A stretch of 64,000 bases of DNA from Leptospiraceae bacterium (GCA_947458405.1 CANGZW010000001.1:37335-101334); one strand, 5' to 3'. Counted from the stretch's first letter, positions 45,876 through 55,853 are shown. Notes: generated by a model from the letters alone, not told the origin. Numbers and translations are program-made.

Positions 45876-46919
45876 TTATATATTTGAAAAAAAATAACCA
45901 AATGTTGAAGCTAATCCCGGTACTCCTGGAATCTGCTTCCAAATAGGCAATGTATCGCCATGTGATAAGAGCTTTGTAATTTCCATCTCAAAAGGTTTAT
46001 TAAAATGATTTAGCTTTGAAGCTAGCTCAATTGTCTCCTTTTCAGGGATAACAATATCGCCTTTTCCATGGACTAAACTCACAGATGAAAAAATCTTCTC
46101 CACATAATTTATCGGCGATAAATACTCCATTAAAGACTTAGATTTTTTCTGAAATTCTTCAAAAAGATTTTTTCTGAATTCTTTTTCATTCTCAATTCCA
46201 TTTAAAAGGATTTCTTCTTTTTTTGAAAGGTTTTTTAACATTGCAGGAGCCTTTGCCGAATTACCTATTCTTTTTAGTCCATTGTCCATAGCGGCTTCAT
46301 AGAAGTAAATTTTTAAATTTTCAGAGTTTTTTTCAAAATAATTGATATAATTGTAAAAGAATATACAAGTTCCATAATTATCAAGTTCAAAATTTTCTAA
46401 TACGTGTGGAATCGTAGTTTCAAAGTTGGAATAGGAACCTATTGTTGCGATGGCCTTAATTTTTTTAGAGATTTCAGGGTTCGTAATGGAAATCATTCCC
46501 ATTCCACCGCAAAAGCTAACGGAAAAGAATCCTAACCTTTCTTCTAAAAACATATCGCTTCTATCTAAAATAGTCTCTAGTGTTAGGCTGACTGAATCTA
46601 GGGTTTCGGGAACAATTTTTAGCTCTGTTACTTCGGGAACTTCAGGTAGGATAGTAGTATATCCCATATTTGTTATAATATAAGCTAAATTGAGAATACG
46701 TGGATCTTCAATACCCATTTTATTCATTCCATGGAGGACGATGACTCCGGGAAGTTTTTCTTCCAGTTTGTTCTTAGGATGTAAAATTTTCACTCTCAGG
46801 CTTTTTTCATTAATTTTTGTGGGGAAGAATTCTTCCCGAATTGAAAATAGATTTTGACTAGGAGGCGTTATAAAACCAGAGAGAAAATGCAATCCTTTTA
46901 AATAACTACTGATACTCAT
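45876..46919 (-). CDS. Alpha/beta hydrolase-like protein (dienelactone hydrolase type)
   Basis: A 347-residue protein of the alpha/beta hydrolase fold. The oxyanion region is GVIVLHGMNKMG. The nucleophile elbow is FSVSFCGGMGM, where the usual G-x-S-x-G is changed (S-V-S-F-C), the acid is in HGKGDIVIP and the His in LLSHGDTLP. It lacks a signal peptide. The residues IPEVTEL and the helix-rich insert are unlike typical lipases; the substrate is unknown. A GAGGA ribosome site precedes the ATG. The FapA-like gene follows, 19 bases downstream, in the same orientation. Confidence 0.8.
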   Translation of the reverse strand: MSISSYLKGLHFLSGFITPPSQNLFSIREEFFPTKINEKSLRVKILHPKNKLEEKLPGVIVLHGMNKMGIEDPRILNLAYIITNMGYTTILPEVPEVTELKIVPETLDSVSLTLETILDRSDMFLEERLGFFSVSFCGGMGMISITNPEISKKIKAIATIGSYSNFETTIPHVLENFELDNYGTCIFFYNYINYFEKNSENLKIYFYEAAMDNGLKRIGNSAKAPAMLKNLSKKEEILLNGIENEKEFRKNLFEEFQKKSKSLMEYLSPINYVEKIFSSVSLVHGKGDIVIPEKETIELASKLNHFNKPFEMEITKLLSHGDTLPIWKQIPGVPGLASTFGYFFSNI

Positions 46920-46940
46920 AAAATAAAATCCTCTTCTTAC

Positions 46941-46962
46941 TGTCAGACGTTTTACACTGACA
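46941..46962. repeat. Short palindrome upstream of the hydrolase gene
   Basis: TGTCAG and CTGACA (6-bp arms, 10-base centre) lie 22 bases upstream of the hydrolase ATG. Its position suits an operator, but no regulator is known. The 197-base gap (46920-47116) holds no gene. Confidence 0.35.
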
Positions 46963-47116
46963 AATATTTAATATTTATTAGTTTAGAATAACGTATTCAA
47001 TTATTAATCAAATTCAGCAAGAAATAAATAGCAGAGTCGTGTTAATCCATAAAAAAGTATATATATTACTCTATAATTTCTTGATTAGAAAATTGTCGAA
47101 TGATTTCATATAAAAG

Positions 47117-48406
47117 TTATTTTATAAAATGGAATTTATTAGTACCCTTAGAAACTGCAATTTTTAGAGATGAAAGTGCAGTTTTATACCATTCGTCATG
47201 ACTTTTTATTGTGTCTAATTGTTTTGATGTTCCAATACATAACTCTAATGATGTATCTTCATTTATAAGTTCACCTAAAAACATTCCTATATTGTTTTCT
47301 AATAATTCTATTGAAATTGAATCAATAATGAAACTATATGTATCATCATTGATTTTGAAGATTTCTATTTTTTTCTTAATTAATTTTTGTAATTTTGAAC
47401 TTAGTAAATTGGGAAAAGTATCAATATTTTTTATATTAAATACTTTTAATAAACAAAGGGTACTAAGTGTATTATTGTTAAAATATTTTATTAAATTTTC
47501 TTGAAAGGATTCTGATGGTATTTCAAGATTTTCTGCTTCCTCTAAATTTTGATTTGAGAAATAAGTTTCATGAAAGAAAGAAGAAAATAATTTAATATCC
47601 TTCCATATAATATTGATATCATTATTTTGAATAGGATTGAAAAAAATAAATTTAATTGCACCAAAAATTTCATTTCCATATACAAGAGGTAATACGGCAT
47701 CTGATTGGGTTGATGAAAAAGCACCTAATTTTTTAATTAAATATTTTATGATATCCTCAGAAAGATCAGCTTTTTCGTTATTTTTATCATAGTCATATAT
47801 ATTATTTAATCTTTTCTCAATATAACGCACGAACTTATCATTTTTAATAAAATAAATCGAAATACTTCTTACTTTAGTTGTTTCGTTTAAATTTTCCATA
47901 AATTCTCTACATATATTTTCAACATCTAGTAGTTTCATTTTATATACTATCTCAAAGTTTACTGTAGTACATACTTTATCTTCTTTCGAGTCGCTAATCT
48001 TAGAAGGTATATTTGAGTTTGTTACTGAAGATTGTGAAATATTTGGAGATGTAGACTGAATATTAATAACTGGAGTTGGGGGCATTGTATCAATAGAAGT
48101 AACAGAAGAGAAAGTTGTAGTATCGGAATCTATATTTTTTGGACTTTCTATTTTTGTTTCTTCTGATGTTGGCTTAATTTCCGAGGATGAAATTTCTTCA
48201 AATGAAAAATCTGTTTCTACATTTGATTTATAGATACTTTTTTTGGGAAATAAATGTACAATTAAAAGTAAACTACCAAGAGAAATTGAGAAGAAGATCG
48301 AACCCCAAATAAAAACTTCGGTTTGTGAGACCGAGCCCTGTGGAGTTTTTGAATATACGGAGTATGAACTTGAGAAAAAAAATAGAAATAAGTATAAAGC
48401 TTTCAT
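47117..48406 (-). CDS. Membrane protein with GAF-like and degenerate GGDEF-like domains
   Basis: A 429-residue protein: a signal peptide (1-20), a transmembrane helix (about 33-53), a Ser/Thr-rich disordered linker (60-145), a GAF-like domain (about 150-275) and a C-terminal region resembling the end of a diguanylate cyclase. The final helix and strand, YKTALSSLKIAVSKGTNKF, match the GGDEF closing motif, but the GGDEF signature is replaced by NDDTY (in IFKINDDTYSFII). It should not make cyclic-di-GMP and may act as a binding or sensing module. It is divergent from the methyltransferase gene at 48499. The domain calls rest on motif layout. Confidence 0.65.
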   Translation of the reverse strand: MKALYLFLFFFSSSYSVYSKTPQGSVSQTEVFIWGSIFFSISLGSLLLIVHLFPKKSIYKSNVETDFSFEEISSSEIKPTSEETKIESPKNIDSDTTTFSSVTSIDTMPPTPVINIQSTSPNISQSSVTNSNIPSKISDSKEDKVCTTVNFEIVYKMKLLDVENICREFMENLNETTKVRSISIYFIKNDKFVRYIEKRLNNIYDYDKNNEKADLSEDIIKYLIKKLGAFSSTQSDAVLPLVYGNEIFGAIKFIFFNPIQNNDINIIWKDIKLFSSFFHETYFSNQNLEEAENLEIPSESFQENLIKYFNNNTLSTLCLLKVFNIKNIDTFPNLLSSKLQKLIKKKIEIFKINDDTYSFIIDSISIELLENNIGMFLGELINEDTSLELCIGTSKQLDTIKSHDEWYKTALSSLKIAVSKGTNKFHFIK

Positions 48407-48498
48407 TGATTTTTTATTAGTCTCTTGAAACTTGTTTATATACCTTGTACCTTATTAACCCTCTCAATTCAACAGATTTTCTAAAATAGTAAGAATCA

Positions 48499-49245
48499 AT
48501 GAAATTATACAAAGAACTCGCAGAATATTATTATGAAATAGAAAAAGTTGGCAGAAAATTTGAAGATGAGATTGATTTTTTAGGAAAATTATTTAGTAAG
48601 AATAGTATAAAATCAATTATTGATTTGGGGTGTGGGAGTGGGGAGCATGTTTTTGCTCTCTATAAAAAAGGTTTTGAAATATGCGGTATAGATATTTCTG
48701 ATAATATGATTGATATCGCTAAAAAAAGATATCCTGATTGTAATTTTGAATTAGCCGATCTTCAATCTTATAAAATTGACAAGCTAGTAGATGCAATTAT
48801 TTGTATGTTTGGTACATTTAATTACATAATCAAAGATGAAGACATTATAAACTCACTAAAAAATATCAGAGATAATATTCATCCTAAAGGAATTTTAGTT
48901 TTAGAAGTATGGAATTCCTCCCCAGTAAAAAAAATTAAACGAAAAGCTATAGCTCCCGTAAGTTTGAGTAAGGTCGGAAGTGTTATGATTAAAAGAAATA
49001 GAGGCTTTCGAGTTGCGAGCAATTCAGATGGGGTAGATAATTTAGTTGAAGTGAATTTTATTTTTAATTTAAATCAAGAAATTGTCAAAGATAGACATCT
49101 AATGAGAGTATTTTCTTTCTCTGAGATAGAGGATTTATTGTCACTTTCAGGGTTTAGCGTAATACATAATTTTAGTAATTTCAGGATGGAAGTCTTTCAG
49201 GAAAGTGCTGGAAGAATGATTTTAATTTGTAAAAGAAAACAATGA
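48499..49245 (+). CDS. Class I SAM-dependent methyltransferase
   Basis: A 248-residue methyltransferase. Motif I is IDLGCGSGEH (Asp42-Gly48), followed by GIDISDNMIDIA and the motif IV-like IICMFGTFNYI. The C-terminal part is divergent. The substrate is unknown. The gene overlaps the pseudo-phosphatase gene by four bases (ATGA), so the two proteins are translated together. It starts a run that continues into the ABC transporter. Confidence 0.88.
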   Translation: MKLYKELAEYYYEIEKVGRKFEDEIDFLGKLFSKNSIKSIIDLGCGSGEHVFALYKKGFEICGIDISDNMIDIAKKRYPDCNFELADLQSYKIDKLVDAIICMFGTFNYIIKDEDIINSLKNIRDNIHPKGILVLEVWNSSPVKKIKRKAIAPVSLSKVGSVMIKRNRGFRVASNSDGVDNLVEVNFIFNLNQEIVKDRHLMRVFSFSEIEDLLSLSGFSVIHNFSNFRMEVFQESAGRMILICKRKQ

Positions 49246-50372
49246 AAAATAGTAATAATTTTACAAGTTTAATTTTTATATACTTTTTTATTATTATTTT
49301 TTCTTTTTTTGTAATACTTATTTATATAGAAGATATTTATATATTTAGTCAAATCGAAAAAATTAATGAAATAGCATCTTTAGTTTATATAGGCAGAGTT
49401 TTGATTGCAATATCTTTTTCATTGATGATATCAGTAGTTTTGTATTTATATGTATTTAATTTTACTAAGAAATTAAAAGAATTCAGTAAGATAATATTAG
49501 AATGGGGAAGGGGTGAAAATCTTGAAGAATCTACTACTAATCTAGAATTTGGATATAATGAAATCAGTAATTTGTATAAAGTATTTATAGAATCTTATAA
49601 TAATAGTCTAGCAAGACAGTCCAGTTATAATAGTATACACTCGTCAGACATAAAAAATAATTTATCACTTAAAATATTACCAAATATTTATGAGTTAAAG
49701 TTAACACCTATAAAAAATCTAGATATTTCAATTTTGCCAAATAAAAGTAGTAACACATACTTTGATATATTAGATATAATAGAAACTAATAATGGATGTA
49801 TTGTATGTTTAACTGGATCCCCCATTAATGATTTAAATACTTCAATTTATAAATTAAAAATTCAAACTACTTTATCTCTAATTAAAAGTTTTGCCGGAAT
49901 ATTGAATGAAGAGTTGTTTTATGAAATATTTAGTAAAGTATTAAATTATTCAGAAAAAATGATCAATTTAACATTATGTTATATTTCCAAAGAAGATAAT
50001 AAATTTATTTATCATAAATATCAAAAAAATCAAATTTTATTGATTAAAAATAATACTGTGGATTTTTTATTTAATTCTAATGAAGAGTTTTTATCTAATA
50101 ATATTAAAAACTCAAATCCAAGTGGACTTGAGTTTAATATGAATAATTATATATTAATCATTTCAGATAGAATTAGGTTACTCAAGGAATTTTTAAATGA
50201 TGAGTTTTTAGGATTTATAAAAGAGAATTTACAATTAAAAGTGAATGAAATAAAGTCTTCAAAGGATCTTCTTATAAAGTTAATAGATGCTATGGAATTA
50301 TGGCAGGGTAAAAATTATAATTCTGGAAACATTTATGATTATCTATCCTGTATTGCAATTAGGAAAAAATAA
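49242..50372 (+). CDS. Membrane-anchored degenerate SpoIIE/PP2C-like protein (probable pseudo-phosphatase)
   Basis: A 376-residue protein with two transmembrane helices (about 8-29 and 50-72), a HAMP-like linker (TKKLKEFSKIILEWGRGENL) and a domain with the strand order of SpoIIE phosphatases. The equivalents of metal motifs are lost: GGDFID reads KSSNTYFDI, DVSGHG reads CLTGSPIND, and TDGxxE reads ISDRIRLLKE. The protein is therefore probably inactive and may bind a STAS protein. It is co-translated with a methyltransferase and ends six bases before the ABC ATPase. The comparison partner is the intact phosphatase gene at 32453. The assignment is by motif alignment by eye. Confidence 0.65.
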   Translation: MKNSNNFTSLIFIYFFIIIFSFFVILIYIEDIYIFSQIEKINEIASLVYIGRVLIAISFSLMISVVLYLYVFNFTKKLKEFSKIILEWGRGENLEESTTNLEFGYNEISNLYKVFIESYNNSLARQSSYNSIHSSDIKNNLSLKILPNIYELKLTPIKNLDISILPNKSSNTYFDILDIIETNNGCIVCLTGSPINDLNTSIYKLKIQTTLSLIKSFAGILNEELFYEIFSKVLNYSEKMINLTLCYISKEDNKFIYHKYQKNQILLIKNNTVDFLFNSNEEFLSNNIKNSNPSGLEFNMNNYILIISDRIRLLKEFLNDEFLGFIKENLQLKVNEIKSSKDLLIKLIDAMELWQGKNYNSGNIYDYLSCIAIRKK

Positions 50373-50378
50373 AATATT

Positions 50379-51119
50379 ATGTTAAAGTTAGATAAAATAT
50401 ATAAATCATATTCAACTCCGGAAGGAAATTTACCAATACTTGTGGATTTAAATTTAGAAATTATTGCTGGAGAATTTGTAGCAGTGATGGGACCATCAGG
50501 GTCTGGAAAATCAACATTTTTGGGAATAGCCGCAGGTTTAGATCGACCGAACCGAGGAAGGGTTTTTATAGATGGGGAAGAGATCTCATCAAAACCAGAA
50601 GCAGAGCTAGGTAAAATGCGATCTGAAAAAATAGGTTTTATTTTTCAAAATTTCCAACTAATTAAGAACTTAACTGCATTAGAGAATGTGGCATTACCAT
50701 TAATAATATCTGGTAGATATAAAGATATAGAGATTAGAAATCGAGCAATGGAACTTTTAAAAAAAGTATCACTGGAAAGTAGAGCAAATCATTTACCTGC
50801 ACAATTATCAGGTGGAGAAGAACAAAGAGTAGCTATTGCTAGAGCATTCATTAATAATCCAAAAGTTTTATTTGCAGATGAGCCCACAGGGAATTTAGAT
50901 TCTAAAAATGGTGATTTGATTATGAATATGCTATTAGAGCTAAATAGGTCAATGGGATCGACTTTAATTATTGTAACACATGATTCAGCAGTAGCAGATT
51001 ATGCAAATAGAATTTTAGAAATGAGAAATGGTATTTTATCAGAAAGAATAATGAAAAAAGAATCTGTAATACAAAAAAAGAAAAGTATATCTAAGAAAAA
51101 AGCGTTAAAGAAAAAATGA
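50379..51119 (+). CDS. ABC transporter ATP-binding protein (LolD/YbbA type)
   Basis: A 246-residue ATPase with Walker A GPSGSGKST, signature LSGGEEQRVAIARA, Walker B VLFADEPTGNLDS and switch His in VTHDSAVADYA. The DEPTGNLD form is typical of the MacB/LolD/YbbA group that partners FtsX-type permeases. A lysine-rich tail (KKESVIQKKK onward) extends the normal length. The permease gene overlaps it by four bases, so the pair works as one transporter. Confidence 0.95.
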   Translation: MLKLDKIYKSYSTPEGNLPILVDLNLEIIAGEFVAVMGPSGSGKSTFLGIAAGLDRPNRGRVFIDGEEISSKPEAELGKMRSEKIGFIFQNFQLIKNLTALENVALPLIISGRYKDIEIRNRAMELLKKVSLESRANHLPAQLSGGEEQRVAIARAFINNPKVLFADEPTGNLDSKNGDLIMNMLLELNRSMGSTLIIVTHDSAVADYANRILEMRNGILSERIMKKESVIQKKKSISKKKALKKK

Positions 51120-53662
51120 GGACATCTTTTCAATTTCAATTAATAAAAAAAAATATAAATTTATTTTCATTTTCATCCCTATCATTTATTCTTTCTGTAG
51201 TAATAGGAGTAGGATCAGTTACTGGCATTAATTCCTATAAGAATACACTGAAGTCTTCAATTTTAAAAGAATCCAGAAATCTAATGGGAGCAGATTTGTT
51301 ATTTGAATCAGCTCGAAAATTAGATGAGAATCAATTAAAATTAATATCTGATAGTCTTCCAATAGATTCAAGCATCACTTCTTCTGTCCAATTTATTTCA
51401 ATGTTAGAATCCCAAAAAAATAGCGATTCAACAATTACTATGATAAAAGCAAATTCAAATCAATTTCCTTTTTATGGAGAGGTTGGAACATCTCCTGAGA
51501 ATATATACAAAAAGTTGGGAAATAATCAAATATTATTAGATGAAAGTATTACAAAAAATTTAGATATAAAAATTGGGGATAAAGTTAAATTAGGTAATAC
51601 TGATTTCGAATTTATTGGATTTATTTCCAAAGAACCATTATCTGGTTTGGGTGGATTTTCAGGGATGGCCCCAACTTCAATTATAAATATAAATAGTTTA
51701 AGCAGTACAGGTTTAGAAAAGAGAGGAAGTAGAATTAGATATAATTATTTTATATCAATTCCAGAAAAATTAGATTCATTTGAGATAAAGAAAAATCTAT
51801 TTAATAAATTTATAAAAGAAGATATTACAATTATTCATCATACAGAAGTAGGATCAGGAACACAAAAATTTATATTTAGTACGCTTGATTATATGACACT
51901 TTTGGGATTATCAGCATTTTTTCTTGGAGCGATTTCAATTTTAATTACAGTTAGAACAAGATTGCAAAGTAAAATAACTGAGATAGCTATTTTAAAATGT
52001 TTGGGAGCGAATTCATTTTTTTCTGTAAAAATATTCTTATCTGAGATTATGCTACTATCATTTATAGGGAGTATAATTGGTATTACCGCTGGTTATTTAA
52101 TTCAATTTATAATTCCCGATCTTACAAACTCTGAATATCTCTCTAAATTAAATCCTAATTTAGATTTTATTTCATTGATATGGGGATTTTTAATTGGATT
52201 AGTTGTTCCATTTACACTTACGATTGACTCAATTTATGCTATCATAAAACAAAGTCCATTAGGTGCAATACGAAGTGAAACTGAAAGTAAAGTAATGTTA
52301 AAATTAAATTCAAAAAAAGTCTTATCATTTCAAGTATTAACTATTTATATTTTATTTTTTATTATTTCTTATATAGAAACATTTCAAATTATTAAAGCTA
52401 TAATATTGAGTTTGATATTGGTCTTTCTTCCATTGACTTTATATTTATTATATTTTTCCTTTAGATCACTAGGAAAATTTATATCTAGTTTGGGATTTGT
52501 TTCAGGTTCAGTTCGCTTAATCTTAGGAAAAATATCTAAAACAGGAAGTGGATTATCGCTACCAATTATAGGAATAGGAAGTTCTCTAACTATTTTGTTG
52601 CTATCTATTATCATACGAGCTGGAATTATAAATTTAGGTGGATGGGATGTTGCGGAAAATCGCCCTAATATGTTTATTATGGATATTAAACCTGATCAAG
52701 TTGATACCATCATCAAAACTTATAATAAATATGATATTAAAGAAAAATATATTTCTTCTATGATAGGTGCTAGACTAAAAAAAATCAATAATAATGAAAT
52801 TAAAAAAGATGATATAGATTTAGATGCGATGAATAGAGACTGGAAATCTACAGCAAAAACAAGAGAATATTTCCTATCAATTAGAAGTGAATTATATGAT
52901 ACGGAAGAGATTTCATCTGGAAACTTTTGGAATGAGCTGGCTATCAATGAAATTTCAGTTGAAAAAGATTTTGCTAAGGCGTTAGGTGTAAAAGTAGGTG
53001 ATACACTAGAATTTGATATTCAAGGCATTGGAGTCTCAGGAAAAATAACAAACTTAAGAGAAGTTAATTGGTCTGATATGAAACCAAATTTTGTTGTAAT
53101 TTTTTCTAAAGGCGATTTGAATAATGCTCCCTCTCATTTTATCTCATCATTTTATATTAGTGACTCTAAAAAAAGATATGAAATTCAGAAAGAGTTAGTC
53201 AAAAAATATCCTAATTTAACGATTTTTGATATTGAAAAAACAATTTCCAGTTTGAATTCAATATTCGAAAAAGTAAATTCAATAATCAATTTAATGACAT
53301 ACTTCATTTTTTCATCCTCTATTTTATTATTATTTTCTTCATTGTATTTGCAGGAAAAAGAAAGAAAACAGGAAACTGCACTTTATAAAATCGTAGGAGC
53401 AACACCAACTTTTTTAAGAAAAATATATTCTATCGAAGCAATAGCCGTTTCTTCTTATTCCTTTATTTGTTCTCTTATTCTTGCATTAGTCGCCAACTAT
53501 TTTATATCAAAAAATATATTAGGAATTAATTATAAGATACCTATTTTAAGTTTCTTATACGTATTCCTTTCTTCAACTTTTGTCATACTAACAGTATATT
53601 TATTATCAATCCAAAAAATTATAAATATACCCCCAAAGAAATATTTATACAGCGAACAATAG
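51116..53662 (+). CDS. FtsX-type ABC permease (YbbP-like)
   Basis: An 848-residue permease with eight to ten hydrophobic helices in two FtsX-like blocks (about 255-440 and 715-840) and large extracytoplasmic MacB-type domains between them. The conserved helix motif ITVRTRLQSKITEIAILKCLG appears in the first block and RKQETALYKIVGATPTFLRK in the second. YbbA-YbbP systems are thought to export lipids, peptides or thioesterase products; the cargo here is unknown. It follows the ATPase and precedes the sodium symporter by 11 bases. Confidence 0.93.
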   Translation: MRTSFQFQLIKKNINLFSFSSLSFILSVVIGVGSVTGINSYKNTLKSSILKESRNLMGADLLFESARKLDENQLKLISDSLPIDSSITSSVQFISMLESQKNSDSTITMIKANSNQFPFYGEVGTSPENIYKKLGNNQILLDESITKNLDIKIGDKVKLGNTDFEFIGFISKEPLSGLGGFSGMAPTSIININSLSSTGLEKRGSRIRYNYFISIPEKLDSFEIKKNLFNKFIKEDITIIHHTEVGSGTQKFIFSTLDYMTLLGLSAFFLGAISILITVRTRLQSKITEIAILKCLGANSFFSVKIFLSEIMLLSFIGSIIGITAGYLIQFIIPDLTNSEYLSKLNPNLDFISLIWGFLIGLVVPFTLTIDSIYAIIKQSPLGAIRSETESKVMLKLNSKKVLSFQVLTIYILFFIISYIETFQIIKAIILSLILVFLPLTLYLLYFSFRSLGKFISSLGFVSGSVRLILGKISKTGSGLSLPIIGIGSSLTILLLSIIIRAGIINLGGWDVAENRPNMFIMDIKPDQVDTIIKTYNKYDIKEKYISSMIGARLKKINNNEIKKDDIDLDAMNRDWKSTAKTREYFLSIRSELYDTEEISSGNFWNELAINEISVEKDFAKALGVKVGDTLEFDIQGIGVSGKITNLREVNWSDMKPNFVVIFSKGDLNNAPSHFISSFYISDSKKRYEIQKELVKKYPNLTIFDIEKTISSLNSIFEKVNSIINLMTYFIFSSSILLLFSSLYLQEKERKQETALYKIVGATPTFLRKIYSIEAIAVSSYSFICSLILALVANYFISKNILGINYKIPILSFLYVFLSSTFVILTVYLLSIQKIINIPPKKYLYSEQ

Positions 53663-53673
53663 GAGAAATAAAA

Positions 53674-55146
53674 ATGAACTTCGGTCAAATTGATATTCTC
53701 GTTATTTTTATTTATTTATTTTTTGTAACAATTGTAGGTGTTTACTTTAGTAAAACTAAAAATACCAAGGATTTTTTTCTAGCTAGTAATAATCTTCCTT
53801 GGGTTTTTATTATGTTTTCAATAATTGCAACTGAAACCTCGAGTTTAACATTTTTAAATGTTCCCGGAATAAGTTTTAAGACTGATTTTTCTTTTTTACA
53901 AATAGCCTTAGGTTTTATAATTGGACGGATTATTGTGGCATACTATATTCTTCCTTTTTACTATCAAAATTCTTATATATCAGTTTATCAGTGGATTGGG
54001 GATAAATTAGGAAAGGATACTCAAAAGTACACATCTAGTGTTTTTTTAATCACTCGAGTTTTAGCAGATGGCGTAAGACTATATGCAACATCAATTCCTA
54101 TAACTTTTATTTTAAAAGGTTATTTGGGAGAATATTTGACGGATCATCAAATAAGTATCATAACATTATTTATTATAACATTTACTACTATAATTTATAC
54201 AGTCTATGGTGGATTTAAATCTGTAGTTATAACCGATACAATTCAATTTATAGTATATATAGGTGGAGGTATTTTTGCCCTATCTTATTTATTGATGAAT
54301 ATTAATACCTTAAGCTTCTCTGAAATATTAGGGAAAGGATTGGAAAGTAAGAAATTTATTATTTATCATGGATTAGAAGGTGATTTTTTTACATCGCCTT
54401 ATTTTTTTATAAATGGAATACTTGGTGGAATTTTAATATCTATCGGTTCACATGGAGTGGATCAAATGTTTGCCCAACGCTTATTAGCCTGTGGTAGTCT
54501 AAGTGATAGCCGAAAAGCTCTTATTGGCTCTGGAATACTCGTATTTTTTCAATTTTTATTGTTTCTATCGATAGGATTTTTGCTATTTGTTTTTTATAAT
54601 GGTGAGAATATCCCTCAGGATAAAGTTTTTTCAAGATATATTATTGAAAATATTCCCTCTCCGATAACTGGTCTTTTAATTGCGGCAGTTTTAGCAAGTG
54701 CAATGTCAACTCTATCTAGCTCCATCAATTCTATGTCTTTATCTTTTTTAATAGATTTTTTAAAAGGTAATACAGAAAACTCTAGTTTAAGAGATTCTAG
54801 AATTGCCAGCGTTTCATGGGGGATAGTATTATTTTTTAGTTCTCTTTTGCCCTATTTCTTATCTGAAAGTATTACAGGTGGATTGGTGGATTTGGGACTG
54901 AAAATAACTTCTTTTACTTTTGGGCCTTTAATTGGACTTTTTATATTGGCAAAAAGAAAAACTCAGATTCAATTTTCAGCAATGCAATTAGTTTTTACTC
55001 TTTTTATTACAATTATTTCAACTATAACTGTTACATATATTTCTAAGCCCGCATTAGGTCTTATAATACCTATGGGCTTAATCATATTTTTTGGGATTTT
55101 GGAATTAGTAAAACTTAAGTTAAAATTTTCTCAGCATAGAGCTTAG
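53674..55146 (+). CDS. Sodium:solute symporter (SSS family)
   Basis: A 490-residue transporter with 13 hydrophobic helices. The signature includes KTKNTKDFFLASNNLPW, ATETSSLTFLNVPG, and GVDQMFAQRLLACGSLSDSR. The SSS fold couples sodium entry to uptake of sugars, amino acids, vitamins or anions; the substrate cannot be told from sequence. A weak GGAG ribosome site lies before the ATG. The 3' end overlaps the convergent RsbW-like gene by 32 bases, so the two transcripts have complementary 3' regions. Confidence 0.93.
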   Translation: MNFGQIDILVIFIYLFFVTIVGVYFSKTKNTKDFFLASNNLPWVFIMFSIIATETSSLTFLNVPGISFKTDFSFLQIALGFIIGRIIVAYYILPFYYQNSYISVYQWIGDKLGKDTQKYTSSVFLITRVLADGVRLYATSIPITFILKGYLGEYLTDHQISIITLFIITFTTIIYTVYGGFKSVVITDTIQFIVYIGGGIFALSYLLMNINTLSFSEILGKGLESKKFIIYHGLEGDFFTSPYFFINGILGGILISIGSHGVDQMFAQRLLACGSLSDSRKALIGSGILVFFQFLLFLSIGFLLFVFYNGENIPQDKVFSRYIIENIPSPITGLLIAAVLASAMSTLSSSINSMSLSFLIDFLKGNTENSSLRDSRIASVSWGIVLFFSSLLPYFLSESITGGLVDLGLKITSFTFGPLIGLFILAKRKTQIQFSAMQLVFTLFITIISTITVTYISKPALGLIIPMGLIIFFGILELVKLKLKFSQHRA

Positions 55147-55771
55147 CCTGTTGAGTTTCTTCTAGTATCTGAAGATCAACATGGTTAAATAACTTTTGCA
55201 TTACCATCACTCCCTTCATTAGGGTGGTTGCAGAAGTATATTTCTTCAATAACTCTGTTTCTAAATCTACATCTTTAATTTTATTTATTATCTGTAGTTC
55301 TAGCTTTTTACCAATAATTTGACAGGAGACAAAAACACTATTTCCATCTCCATATTTAGCGGCATTCTCAATTGCTTCAATTGTTGCAATACTGACATCC
55401 ACAAGATCATCTTCAACTACATTGTTTACTTTTAAAAAAGATTCTAGCCTAGAGCGAACATATTGAATGGGAGAAAATTCAAATGCTCCAAAGATTTCAT
55501 AGCTATCTTTATTCCAGGATTTTTGTAAAATTGAGCTATTGGGACAAAGTTCCCGGGGATCATTCTTGCTGGGTTCTATGACTTTTTCGTCTTTTAAGAT
55601 AGCAAGACAATTTTCTATATTTTTCATTGTTACATTGGTATGGGGTTTCCCCTTTTTTTTATATTCCATTTTTACCCACGATAAATAATCAGCAGGGTAA
55701 CCGGATAAACCACTAGGTAACATTAGTTTAATGTAATCTAAGATCTCGATTTCTTCTTGAGATAAGGACAT
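55115..55771 (-). CDS. RsbW-like ATP-binding protein with novel N-terminal extension
   Basis: A 218-residue protein. The C-terminal 120 residues match anti-sigma-factor serine kinases of the GHKL fold: the N-box is EAIENAAKYGDG and a lid follows. The G1 region reads NKIKDVD, without the usual D-x-G-x-G, so ATP binding may be altered. The N-terminal 95 residues (PSGLSGYPADYLSWVKM and onward) are not part of the RsbW fold and I do not recognise them. It could partner the RsbU-like phosphatase at 32453 or the pseudo-phosphatase at 49242. Confidence 0.78.
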   Translation of the reverse strand: MSLSQEEIEILDYIKLMLPSGLSGYPADYLSWVKMEYKKKGKPHTNVTMKNIENCLAILKDEKVIEPSKNDPRELCPNSSILQKSWNKDSYEIFGAFEFSPIQYVRSRLESFLKVNNVVEDDLVDVSIATIEAIENAAKYGDGNSVFVSCQIIGKKLELQIINKIKDVDLETELLKKYTSATTLMKGVMVMQKLFNHVDLQILEETQQAKLYAEKILT

Positions 55772-55853
55772 ACTTTGTCAAATTTAACTATGATTTTTAT
55801 TATGTAAAGTCTTAAATCAAAAGTTATATTTTTAAGACTAATTTTGTAATAAT

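Noticed and set aside
48243..48428. Plus-strand 61-codon frame opposite the GAF protein start
   Set aside because: It is antisense to the signal peptide and membrane helix of a well-formed gene.
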